Part shown: in pieces, positions 1 through 6,288 of the stretch
Numbering within the stretch: the stretch's first letter is position 1
Layout of the letters: each line of letters begins with the position of its first letter
Virus record (IMG/VR): IMGVR_UViG_3300002231_000761
Coordinates: 9,547-38,844 of that record
Length of the DNA stretch: 29,298 bases
Source: a virus
Strand: one strand, 5' to 3'
Position numbers and translations under genes: made by a program
The notes under the pieces: model-generated
The model's database searches: none
Seen by the model: only the letters and a program-made list of their open reading frames with translations
Told to the model about the DNA's origin: nothing

Positions 1-90
1 TGGTTTTTTAATCGGGAAAAATTAACAGCTGATTTTCCGGAAATAGCTAAAATAATAGAAGAAGCATTGGAGAAAGCAATTGGACCATAA
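1..90 (+). CDS. C-terminal end of an unidentified phage protein (partial)
   Basis: The window opens inside a reading frame that gives 29 residues, rich in Glu, Ala and Ile and helical in character, and stops at 88-90. The start lies upstream. Just ahead of scaffold and coat genes, a portal or portal-associated protein would be usual, but nothing in this tail identifies it. The next ORF begins inside it, an overlap of 11 bases. Confidence 0.5.
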   Translation, partial: WFFNREKLTADFPEIAKIIEEALEKAIGP

Positions 91-247
91 AAACATTGAA
101 AAAGCCAGGAAATTGTTGCAACAAGATCCTGTATCTAAAAACATTATAGAAGAGCTTGATAAGCTCCGTAAAAATGTGCCAAAAGATGAGTTATCTCTCT
201 TTGATTTGTTCTATGAGGCAGCAATTGTGGCCTCTGATTATAGATAA
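80..247 (+). CDS. small hypothetical protein, TTG start
   Basis: A 55-residue charged, probably all-helical protein that I do not recognise. The start is a TTG at 80, chosen because GGAG at 69-72 lies seven bases upstream and the frame overlaps the preceding gene, as most junctions here do. No ATG in the frame gives a comparable protein. It ends just before the strong promoter at 258-286, so it is the last small gene of the upstream packaging/portal transcription unit. Confidence 0.5.
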   Translation: MDHKNIEKARKLLQQDPVSKNIIEELDKLRKNVPKDELSLFDLFYEAAIVASDYR

Positions 248-257
248 AAAATAAGTA

Positions 258-286
258 TTGACTGCGAAAAATAACCGGGTTATAAT
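258..286 (+). promoter_or_regulatory. sigma70-type promoter for the scaffold/coat genes
   Basis: TTGACT at 258-263, a 17-base spacer and a perfect TATAAT at 281-286. A good ribosome site (AGGAG, 294-298) and the scaffold ATG follow at 308. This is one of the best consensus promoters in the window and would give the abundant capsid genes their own start. Confidence 0.85.
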
Positions 287-307
287 AGCCCGTAGGAGAT
301 ATAAACC

Positions 308-1093
308 ATGCCGCTAAAAGCCTTCGTAAAAAACTTAACTGATGTTGATGAAGCTCATCGCACGTTCTACCGTGAAGTAGACGGCGGTCACATTCTTGAC
401 ATTACTTCAACAAATGGCTATGCTCTTGAAAACGTTGATGGTCTGAAAACGACTCTCGGAAAATTTAAAACAAGAGCTGAAACCGCCGAAACAACCCTTG
501 CTACTTTCAGAAATGATGACGGGGAACTTCTCGATATCACTGCTCTGAAAGCGGCCGCTAAGAAGGGAACTGAGCTGGAAGGCAAGGTTCCTGAGGTTAA
601 AACAGCTGTCGAGGCTGCGTTGGCCGAAGCACAAACTTTATTTGATCAAAAATACACAACTCTTGAAGGTATAGTTGAAAAACGAACATCACAACTTCAA
701 CGAGTTCTTGTTGATGATCAAGCAACCAAAGCCCTTGTAACTCACAAGGGTAATATCCGATTACTACTTCCTCACGTGCGTTCGCAGGTGCAAACCAAGG
801 AAGTGGACGGCGAGTTCCGTGAGTTCATTGTAGATGCCGAAGGTAATCCACGATTAACTCTGAAGGATGGCAAAACTGCTGATATGACAATTGAGGATTT
901 GGTTCTGGAAATGTCTGAATCCGAGGATTTTCTTGCAGCGTTTGATGGAACAGGAGAATCGGGAAGCGGAAACCAAGGAGATCACGGGGATCGTCCTCGT
1001 CAGACTCCAGGTTATGTTTCTCGTGAAAACCTGCATTCTGGCAACTTTGACCTTGAAAAAGTTGCTTCTGGAGAAACTCAGCTGAGAGACTAA
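308..1093 (+). CDS. capsid scaffolding protein (probable)
   Basis: 261 residues. Inferred to be the internal scaffold that guides coat assembly and is then removed. Residues 1-55 include a YREVDGGHILDI stretch and a GLKTTLGKFK stretch, as in phage scaffold families. Residues about 55-150 are a charged Ala/Glu/Lys coiled-coil-like region. Near residue 200 there is a conserved-looking acidic patch (EMSESEDFLAAFDGTGESGSG) followed by a Gly/polar-rich tail. It sits directly upstream of the coat gene, the normal place for a scaffold. ATG 308 follows AGGAG. The family is recognised by architecture and position rather than by a diagnostic motif. Confidence 0.7.
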   Translation: MPLKAFVKNLTDVDEAHRTFYREVDGGHILDITSTNGYALENVDGLKTTLGKFKTRAETAETTLATFRNDDGELLDITALKAAAKKGTELEGKVPEVKTAVEAALAEAQTLFDQKYTTLEGIVEKRTSQLQRVLVDDQATKALVTHKGNIRLLLPHVRSQVQTKEVDGEFREFIVDAEGNPRLTLKDGKTADMTIEDLVLEMSESEDFLAAFDGTGESGSGNQGDHGDRPRQTPGYVSRENLHSGNFDLEKVASGETQLRD

Positions 1094-1164
1094 TCGGTCC
1101 GAGTGGCCATTGAATCCGAGCGATTCACTCTCGTTTTACTTAAATTCGTTGACAGGAGAATATA

Positions 1165-2289
1165 ATGGCCAACGACCTCACAAATATCATGCCCAAAATC
1201 TTGGCCCGAGGACTTCAGCGTTTACGCGGAAAACTCGTTATGCCAATGTTGGTCAATTCTGATTTTTCTTCAGAAGCGGCCAAAAAAGGGTCTACCATCG
1301 ATGTTCCTATTGCTGTGTCGCAATCTGTCTCAGATGTTACACCTTCTAATAGTGAGCCTTCTTTGGTTGACACGACACCCGATTTAGTTCAGATTCCTTT
1401 GGATCAGTGGAAAATGACTCGTTTCAATCTGACTGATAAGGAAATGGTTGAAATTGACGCGAAAGCTCATTTCATGCCTTTACAGACTGAGTCAGCAATT
1501 GATGCGATTGCTGAAACCGTTAATGCATACCTTTTTGCTTTATATAAAGGAGTATATTCATTTGTCGGTACAGCTGGCACTACACCTTTTGCCTCAAACG
1601 CTACTGCAGCTATTAATGCCCGCAAAAAGCTTCATTCATTGAAGGTTGCTCGTAGCCCTCGTAGAATGGTTTTGGATCTTGACGCTGAAGCAAATGCTTT
1701 GGGTTTAGCGACATACGCTGATGCAGAAAAGACCATGGAAGACTTGGTGAAAATTGAAGGTGAAATTGGCCGTAAGTATGGCTTTGATCACTTCTCTGAT
1801 CAGCAAGTTCCAACACACACTCTGGCCGGAGCCGGTACTCCTTTGGTCAATGGTGGTTCTCAGACAGGCAAAACATTGGCCACTGATGGTTGGACTACAA
1901 AACCTGAAGCTGGGGATATTTTCACTATTGCTGGGGACACCACTCAATATGTTGTAGTGTCGTCCACAACTTTAGCCACCACTGCTTCAACGCTTACTAT
2001 TGAGCCAGCTTTGGCCTCAAGCCCAGCAGACAATGCAGCACTTACCCTGGTAGCAAGCCACGTGGTCAATTTAGCCTTCCATCGAGATGCCTTTACATTT
2101 GCATCACGTCCTCTCTTGGACACCGACATGTCTCTCGGAACTAAGATGATTTCAATGACTGATCCTTTAACTGGAATCAGTTTGCGACTGGAAGTGAAAC
2201 GACTTCATAAAGTTACCGTTTGGGAATTTGATATTCTGTATGGTGGTAAACTCACCCGACCTCAGGCCGCGACCAGAGTGCTCGGATAA
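1165..2289 (+). CDS. major capsid protein, P22 coat-like
   Basis: 374 residues, somewhat shorter than the 430-residue P22 gp5. The N-terminus (MANDLTNIMPKILARGLQRL), the central part after the KYGFDHFSDQQVPTHTLAG stretch, an inserted beta-rich segment with GDIFTIAGDTTQYVV (about residues 250-265), and the VNLAFHRDAFTFASRPL stretch near 300 are all typical of the P22-type coat family (HK97 fold with an inserted domain). The product forms the icosahedral shell. The start is ATG 1165 after AGGAG (1155-1159). It follows the scaffold and is followed by a hairpin, as expected for a highly expressed capsid gene. Confidence 0.85.
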   Translation: MANDLTNIMPKILARGLQRLRGKLVMPMLVNSDFSSEAAKKGSTIDVPIAVSQSVSDVTPSNSEPSLVDTTPDLVQIPLDQWKMTRFNLTDKEMVEIDAKAHFMPLQTESAIDAIAETVNAYLFALYKGVYSFVGTAGTTPFASNATAAINARKKLHSLKVARSPRRMVLDLDAEANALGLATYADAEKTMEDLVKIEGEIGRKYGFDHFSDQQVPTHTLAGAGTPLVNGGSQTGKTLATDGWTTKPEAGDIFTIAGDTTQYVVVSSTTLATTASTLTIEPALASSPADNAALTLVASHVVNLAFHRDAFTFASRPLLDTDMSLGTKMISMTDPLTGISLRLEVKRLHKVTVWEFDILYGGKLTRPQAATRVLG

Positions 2290-2297
2290 ATTACGGA

Positions 2298-2315
2298 GTC
2301 CCCTTTTTAGGGGAC
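2298..2315 (+). terminator. hairpin after the coat gene (weak terminator or processing site)
   Basis: GTCCCC (2298-2303), loop TTTTTA, GGGGAC (2310-2315) form a perfect six-pair GC-rich stem nine bases after the coat stop codon. Only three T follow, so termination is probably partial. It would lower expression of downstream connector genes or protect the coat mRNA 3' end. Confidence 0.55.
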
Positions 2316-2346
2316 CTCGTTTCATCACTCATAGAGAGGTATTAAA

Positions 2347-2535
2347 ATGACTACTCGTAATCCAAGTTGTTGTTATGTGATTAAGGGCGATAATCGTGCT
2401 TTAATTGAGAACGAAAATCAAGAGTCCTGGGAATCTGATGGTTGGGAACTTGATGCTTGTCAGGATGAAAATCCTGAAGCTGAAAAGCCGAAGAAAGCTG
2501 AAAAGCCGAAGAAAGCTGAAAAGCCGAAGAAGTAA
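2347..2535 (+). CDS. small acidic protein with a Lys/Pro repeat tail
   Basis: 62 residues. The N-terminal 45 residues contain a CC pair and a Trp/Glu/Asp-rich section. The C-terminus is three tandem copies of AEKPKK encoded by an exact 18-base repeat. A charged flexible tail like this suggests a decoration or head-associated accessory peptide, but no family is recognised. ATG 2347 follows GAGAGG. The stop codon TAA abuts the next ATG, so the two genes are probably translationally coupled. Confidence 0.65.
   Translation: MTTRNPSCCYVIKGDNRALIENENQESWESDGWELDACQDENPEAEKPKKAEKPKKAEKPKK
2479..2532 (+). repeat. three tandem 18-bp units encoding AEKPKK
   Basis: Three in-frame copies of an 18-base unit starting at 2479, 2497 and 2515. 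The first two are identical and the last differs at its final base. The tract ends one codon before the stop, so unit number can change without breaking the frame. Confidence 0.9.
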
Positions 2536-3033
2536 ATGGCTGTTCCGACTTTAATCGCAACTGCTGGTGCAGTTAACGCTAATTCATATGTTACGCTTGT
2601 GGAGGCGGATCTATATCATGATTCTCGCCTCCACAACGCAGCATGGTTAGCTGGAACAACAGATCAGAAAAATCAAGCCTTGCTTTGGGCCACGCAGATT
2701 CTAGATCGTCTGGACTTTCAAGGCAGAAAAACTAATGATATCGATAAACAATCATTACGCCATCCACGTGTTGGCATGTCTGATCAAGATGGCTTTGCCG
2801 TTGACTCTACTACTATTCATTATCAAGTAAAAAATGCTACGTGTGAATTAGCTGGTTTATTGATTTCTACTGATCGTACTGCTGATGCAGGTACTGAAGG
2901 TTTCAGAGAAATCATGGTAGGACCTATTGTTTTGAAGGTAAAAGCTTCCGATAGGGCAGAAGTAATTGCTAAGGAAGTTTACGCTTTACTTAAAGGTTTA
3001 ATCATCATTGGCCTTGAGGTGTCACGAGGATGA
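2536..3033 (+). CDS. head-tail connector, DnaT-like family
   Basis: 165 residues. The layout matches phage proteins annotated as DnaT-like or head-completion connectors: N-terminal VNANSYVTLVEADLYHDSR, then AAWLAGTTDQKNQALLWATQILDRLDFQGRKT, then SLRHPRVGMSDQDGF, then a helical VKNATCELAGLL. The product is expected to sit at the portal side of the neck. ATG 2536 begins right after the previous stop and is preceded by GAAGAAG. The end overlaps the next gene by four bases (ATGA). Confidence 0.7.
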   Translation: MAVPTLIATAGAVNANSYVTLVEADLYHDSRLHNAAWLAGTTDQKNQALLWATQILDRLDFQGRKTNDIDKQSLRHPRVGMSDQDGFAVDSTTIHYQVKNATCELAGLLISTDRTADAGTEGFREIMVGPIVLKVKASDRAEVIAKEVYALLKGLIIIGLEVSRG

Positions 3034-3399
3034 CTATTTCGGCTACAGTTGCAAAAGCAGTTAATGCAGCTTTTATCGCTGTTGGTGATTTGAAGCGGCC
3101 TGTGACTGTGACTTCCTATGATCAAACAGCAATTACTCGTGATGGCACTACAGGCCGTCAAACTTTCAGCATTTCGACAACATACACAGGTTATATTATA
3201 GTAACGGAGTTTATACTCTAAAGAAAATAGAGCTAATATTGAGAGTGGTGATCTTCGTGGCATAATGAAACAATCTGAAATTCCCTTAATTCAGGTGAGT
3301 GATCTTGTAACATTTGACGGACTTATTCATAAGGTAATTTCAATCGCGCCGGACCCATCTAATGCTATATGGAACTGCCAATTGAGGCGAAACCAATGA
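3030..3399 (+). CDS. head closure-like connector, frame broken by a +1 shift
   Basis: Reading from ATG 3030 gives 63 residues to a stop at 3219-3221. Coding sequence continues in the next frame (codons from 3214) to TGA 3397-3399, with IESGDLRGIMKQ, then DLVTFDGLIHKVISIAP, then a WNCQLRR end. That is the usual second half of small neck proteins (about 120 residues) between DnaT-like and gp10-like genes. Dropping one base in TTTA (3210-3213) joins both parts into one protein of about 122 residues. The repaired stop overlaps the next start as ATGA. Either an assembly indel or +1 recoding explains this; the CTC TAA at the stop resembles a +1 site, with GGAG six bases upstream. Confidence 0.65.
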
Positions 3400-3845
3400 G
3401 TAGCAATAATCTTTCATGGAATGCTGTCATCAGAAAAGCAGCAAAGAATTTAGATATTGAAATCTCTAGAATGGTTCGTCGTATAGCTTTATTCATTATT
3501 ACTTCAGCAATTAAACGAACTCCCGTTGATGAAGGTGATTTACGTAGAGCTTGGAATATATCTCTGAATTACCCTAATCCTGTAACTAATCCAGGAGAAT
3601 CCGGAAAACACACAATTGGGCCGATTACTGGATTATTTCCTATAGTGCACATAACTAATGGTCTTCCTTATGCTATTGTAGCTGAATATGGCCTTTGGCC
3701 TGGCCCCGGTCCTAAAACCACATCAGGAACTAACCCGAAAACAGGACAAGGAATTTTTTCAAGAAAAGCACCACAAGGGATGCTGGAAATCTCGATCTTA
3801 AATTTAATGAGAAATATCTCAGAGATTGCTCATGGACGTGGTTAA
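3396..3845 (+). CDS. HK97 gp10-like neck/tail-completion protein
   Basis: 149 residues from ATG 3396. The start was chosen over ATG 3369 because GAGG at 3384-3387 is eight bases upstream and the ATG overlaps the preceding TGA. Family hallmarks are IKRTPVDEGDLRRAWNI near residue 37, NGLPYAIVAEYG near 89, and a C-terminal SRKAPQGMLEI. The family helps build the head-tail joint. The end overlaps the next gene. Confidence 0.75.
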   Translation: MSSNNLSWNAVIRKAAKNLDIEISRMVRRIALFIITSAIKRTPVDEGDLRRAWNISLNYPNPVTNPGESGKHTIGPITGLFPIVHITNGLPYAIVAEYGLWPGPGPKTTSGTNPKTGQGIFSRKAPQGMLEISILNLMRNISEIAHGRG

Positions 3846-4236
3846 TGCTATTAAAACAGTTGAGAATTATTTTAAAAATAATTGGACAGCAACGGATGTT
3901 GAGTGGCCTAATGATGTCTCAATTAAGCACAATAACGATTTTATACGATTTTCAGCTCGAGTTGAAGATCATGGCGGTAATGTTAATGGAACATGGCGTA
4001 GATACTTTGGAACAGTATGGGCACAAGTCCTAATTCCAAAAGGAGAGCCTTCATGGGATGCTTGGACGCACGCCCAAGCTATTTCTGATCTGCTCTCTGA
4101 TACAACGATCAGTACAATAAAGATGATGACTGCAGATTTTAAGGAAATTGGCATTGTAGGTGATCATTTAACTATTGATGCTGGATGGTATAGGATTGAT
4201 GTTATTATTCAATTCCTTTTTGAAGACAATGTTTAA
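3832..4236 (+). CDS. tail terminator-like protein
   Basis: 134 residues from ATG 3832; a TTG at 3826 would add two residues. The pattern is an N-terminal helix (VNAIKTVENYFKNNW), a central beta strand region (DFIRFSARVEDHGG, VWAQVLIPKGEP) and a final AGWYRIDVIIQFLFED. This resembles the small phage proteins that cap the tail tube at the neck. Position before the tube gene supports this. Overlaps the gp10-like gene by 14 bases. Confidence 0.6.
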   Translation: MDVVNAIKTVENYFKNNWTATDVEWPNDVSIKHNNDFIRFSARVEDHGGNVNGTWRRYFGTVWAQVLIPKGEPSWDAWTHAQAISDLLSDTTISTIKMMTADFKEIGIVGDHLTIDAGWYRIDVIIQFLFEDNV

Positions 4237-4250
4237 ATATGGAGTAAATC

Positions 4251-5405
4251 ATGGCCGACAGTAATCAAGTCCAAGTTGCCATCAAGCCGGAATCGACAAT
4301 TGGTGTCTTTGCTGGTGGCAATTTACAACCTATTCCTTTTTCCTCTGAATCCCTTACGACTCAGAAAAATGCAGTAGAATCTAATAATATCGAGTCATCT
4401 CGAAACGTATTGGATTCAATCACTACTGCCCTAATTCCACAAGGCCAAGTCGCTTTTGACTTTCTTTATGGAGCGTATGATGATATTATAATTGCCCTTA
4501 TGGCTAGTGCTTTTAATACTGAAACTAACGTAACCTCTGCCTCAATTACTGTGTCAGTTTCAGGAACCACTTTAGTGGGTACTGGTTCAGAATTTGCAAA
4601 CGTTGAAGTTGGCCAATGGCTTAGAATCACCGACAGTGGCACTGATTATTTTGTCAAGGTTGCCACTAAAACTGATGCTAATAATATTACTGTTATTGGG
4701 CAGGCCTTAGTTGATGGTGCTCGAACTTTAAATATACGAGGTAAAATGCTTCGCAATGGAACTACGCTCAAGAGTTTAACAGTTGAAACCCAGTTGACTG
4801 AATTAGCTAGTGACAATTTTTTCCCTTTTTATGGAATGATACCTGATCAATTTACTCTTGATATACCTTCTGAACAGATTGTCAAGGCCAAGTGTGATTT
4901 TATAGGAACATCGGGTGTTGCTCCTGTCAATGCTTCAATCGGATCTGGTTTTGATGCTATTTCTACTTTGCAGTCAATGGCCGGGATGTCTAGCTATCTA
5001 GGCATTTTATATGAGAACGATACGGTTATTACTACGGCGACACCTATTGAAACCATCAGCCTTAGTGTAAACGCTAACGTCCGTCGTGAAGCAGCATTAA
5101 ATGTGACCAATATGGGATTCGGTGAGTTTAAGGTTGAAGGTCAGCTCAACACTTATATGAAAGGTGGAATGCCAATGGTGGATAAATATTACAACTCAAC
5201 TGCGAGTTCGTTTAGCCATCGCTTGGTAGATCCTGCTGGAAATTCTATTATCATTTCCGTTCTTCGTTTGAAATATTCTAACTTTAAACGAGATATCGGA
5301 GGTAAGAATCAGGCAGTCATGGGAACTTTTGATTGGACTGGTATCAAGCATCCAACATACGGTGCCACACTACAAATTGACTTAATTCCTGTGGGCACTG
5401 CCTAA
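4251..5405 (+). CDS. tail tube (major tail) protein
   Basis: 384 residues. The N-terminus QVQVAIKPESTIGVFAGGNLQPIPFSSESLTTQKN and the central WLRITDSGTDYFVKVATKT region are typical of phage tail tube proteins with an inserted beta domain. The C-terminal half has strands such as NVTNMGFGEFKVEGQLNTY and a final ATLQIDLIPVG. It polymerises into the tube through which DNA passes. It lies between the terminator-like protein and the chaperone pair, the canonical order. ATG 4251 follows GGAG (4241-4244). Confidence 0.8.
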   Translation: MADSNQVQVAIKPESTIGVFAGGNLQPIPFSSESLTTQKNAVESNNIESSRNVLDSITTALIPQGQVAFDFLYGAYDDIIIALMASAFNTETNVTSASITVSVSGTTLVGTGSEFANVEVGQWLRITDSGTDYFVKVATKTDANNITVIGQALVDGARTLNIRGKMLRNGTTLKSLTVETQLTELASDNFFPFYGMIPDQFTLDIPSEQIVKAKCDFIGTSGVAPVNASIGSGFDAISTLQSMAGMSSYLGILYENDTVITTATPIETISLSVNANVRREAALNVTNMGFGEFKVEGQLNTYMKGGMPMVDKYYNSTASSFSHRLVDPAGNSIIISVLRLKYSNFKRDIGGKNQAVMGTFDWTGIKHPTYGATLQIDLIPVGTA

Positions 5406-5421
5406 ACTATATGGGAGCTGG

Positions 5422-5492
5422 GGGTGATCTCCTGGAAAAATGAGCAATATAACCATATTGCTTTAATTCTAGAAATCACCCTGGTGACCACC
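5422..5492 (+). repeat. structured intergenic repeat, copy A
   Basis: The 116-base gap between tube and chaperone genes holds nested pairings: GGGTGAT (5422-5428) with ATCACCC (5475-5481), CTGGAA (5432-5437) with TTCTAG (5467-5472, one G-U), and AGCAATAT (5443-5450) with ATATTGCT (5455-5462) around loop AACC. A GGTGACCACC motif follows. Parts recur at 18.5 kb (ATATAACCATATT, CCCTGGTGA) and 20.8 kb (AAAATGAGCAATATA). No T run follows, so it is not a standard terminator. It may set mRNA levels between tube and chaperone. Confidence 0.7.
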
Positions 5493-5521
5493 CTAGAGCC
5501 GCTGTTAGTGAGGAAATAAAA

Positions 5522-5989
5522 ATGAAATTAGGTGAATTTAAAAGTGACCCAAAAAAGGAAGTTGACGGTATTGTTTATAACTTTGATGAAGATTCTTATG
5601 TAAGAGTTGCTAGGGCGAATAATAAGCCATTTTTGGCTGCTGTTAGGCGCTCTGGAAAGGAATTGCGACGTCGCTATCGTAAAAAAGTTCCTGAAGAAGC
5701 AGCTGAAGTTATTGTAAAACAGGCATTTGCTAAACACATTTTACTGGAAATTTGTGGTTTTGTTGATGATGCTGGCGATATTGTAGGTAAAGGAAAGAAG
5801 ATCAAAGACACTTATGCTAATCGATTGAAGATTGTTCAATCAGATTCTTATAAGGATTTTGTGGACTTTGTCTCAGATTTGTCAACAGATGAGGAACTTT
5901 ATAAGGCAGCAATGGAGGATGACGAGCTGGGAAAATCACAAAAAACCTCGAGTGGGAATTCACTTGGGGTGGAAAAGAAAGCTGGTTAA
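5522..5989 (+). CDS. tail assembly chaperone, short form (G-like)
   Basis: 155 residues, highly charged (Lys/Glu/Asp), with helical stretches such as EEAAEVIVKQAFAKHILLEICGF. It sits between the tube and tape measure genes, as lambda G does. The zero-frame product ends SSGNSLGVEKKAG. A GGGAAAA slippery site at 5929-5935 allows a minority of ribosomes to shift by -1 into the longer form. The short form is expected to bind the tape measure during tail assembly and be absent from the virion. ATG 5522 follows GTGAGGA (5508-5514). Confidence 0.8.
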   Translation: MKLGEFKSDPKKEVDGIVYNFDEDSYVRVARANNKPFLAAVRRSGKELRRRYRKKVPEEAAEVIVKQAFAKHILLEICGFVDDAGDIVGKGKKIKDTYANRLKIVQSDSYKDFVDFVSDLSTDEELYKAAMEDDELGKSQKTSSGNSLGVEKKAG

Positions 5990-6288
5990 ACAAGCCACAA
6001 GTTAAAGCACTTGTTGGCGAAACTTCTAATGAGGTTTCTTATTGTCCACCAGAGCTAGGTTTGAGTGAATTATATTTCTTAAAGGCTTATGAAGAAATAA
6101 GCAGTTTTAGGAAAGTTAAGATCTCAAAAGCCAATACCGGCGAAATAGTTACAGAATTTGAAAGTATCAGTGTTCGAGAAATCAGATTTTATTTGGACTT
6201 ATATCCAAATGAAGTATTGGATCCAGGTTATTTTACGAAAACTATTTTAAAGATAGAAGAGCTGAAGATAAAACATGGATTTAGGTAA
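5522..6288 (+). CDS. tail assembly chaperone, -1 frameshift fusion (GT-like)
   Basis: After the AAA codon at 5933-5935 a -1 slip resumes at ATC 5935-5937 and reads on without a stop to TAG-free frame end at 6286-6288. It adds 117 residues that begin ITKNLEWEFTWGGKESWLNK, for a fusion of about 255 residues. The extension is coding-like from just past the slip, although the only plausible independent start (TTG 6061) comes much later with no clear ribosome site. The -1 frame is closed by a TGA at 5919-5921, so the slip must occur between there and 5989. The gene overlaps the tape measure start by 14 bases. Tube-binding is the known role of the T-like part. Confidence 0.8.
5929..5935 (+). promoter_or_regulatory. 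programmed -1 frameshift site G GGA AAA
   Basis: The heptamer GGGAAAA is in the right phase (zero-frame codons GGA AAA) and matches the X XXY YYZ rule. It is one base different from the lambda G/T site GGGAAAG. Both tRNAs can re-pair after slipping to GGG and AAA. A second A6 run at 5940-5945 is out of phase for a tandem slip and is less likely to be the site. Confidence 0.85.

Noticed and set aside
1111-1127. TGAATC/GATTCA hairpin between scaffold and coat genes
   Set aside because: A six-pair stem of low GC content without an adjacent T run; too weak to call a terminator.
1149-1166. TTGACA and TATAAT close together before the coat gene
   Set aside because: Only six bases separate the boxes, so they cannot form a sigma70 promoter; TATAAT overlaps the coat start codon and is coincidental.
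3369-3395. Earlier in-frame ATG for the gp10-like protein
   Set aside because: It lies inside the repaired head-closure gene and has no ribosome site, whereas ATG 3396 has GAGG and an ATGA overlap.
5940-5945. A6 run as the frameshift site of the chaperone
   Set aside because: In the zero frame it reads CAA AAA ACC, so tandem re-pairing after a -1 slip fails; GGGAAAA six bases upstream fits fully.
6061-6288. Independent gene starting at TTG 6061
   Set aside because: The frame is open and coding-like from 5935 and joined to the chaperone by an in-phase slippery site; no ribosome site supports a separate start.
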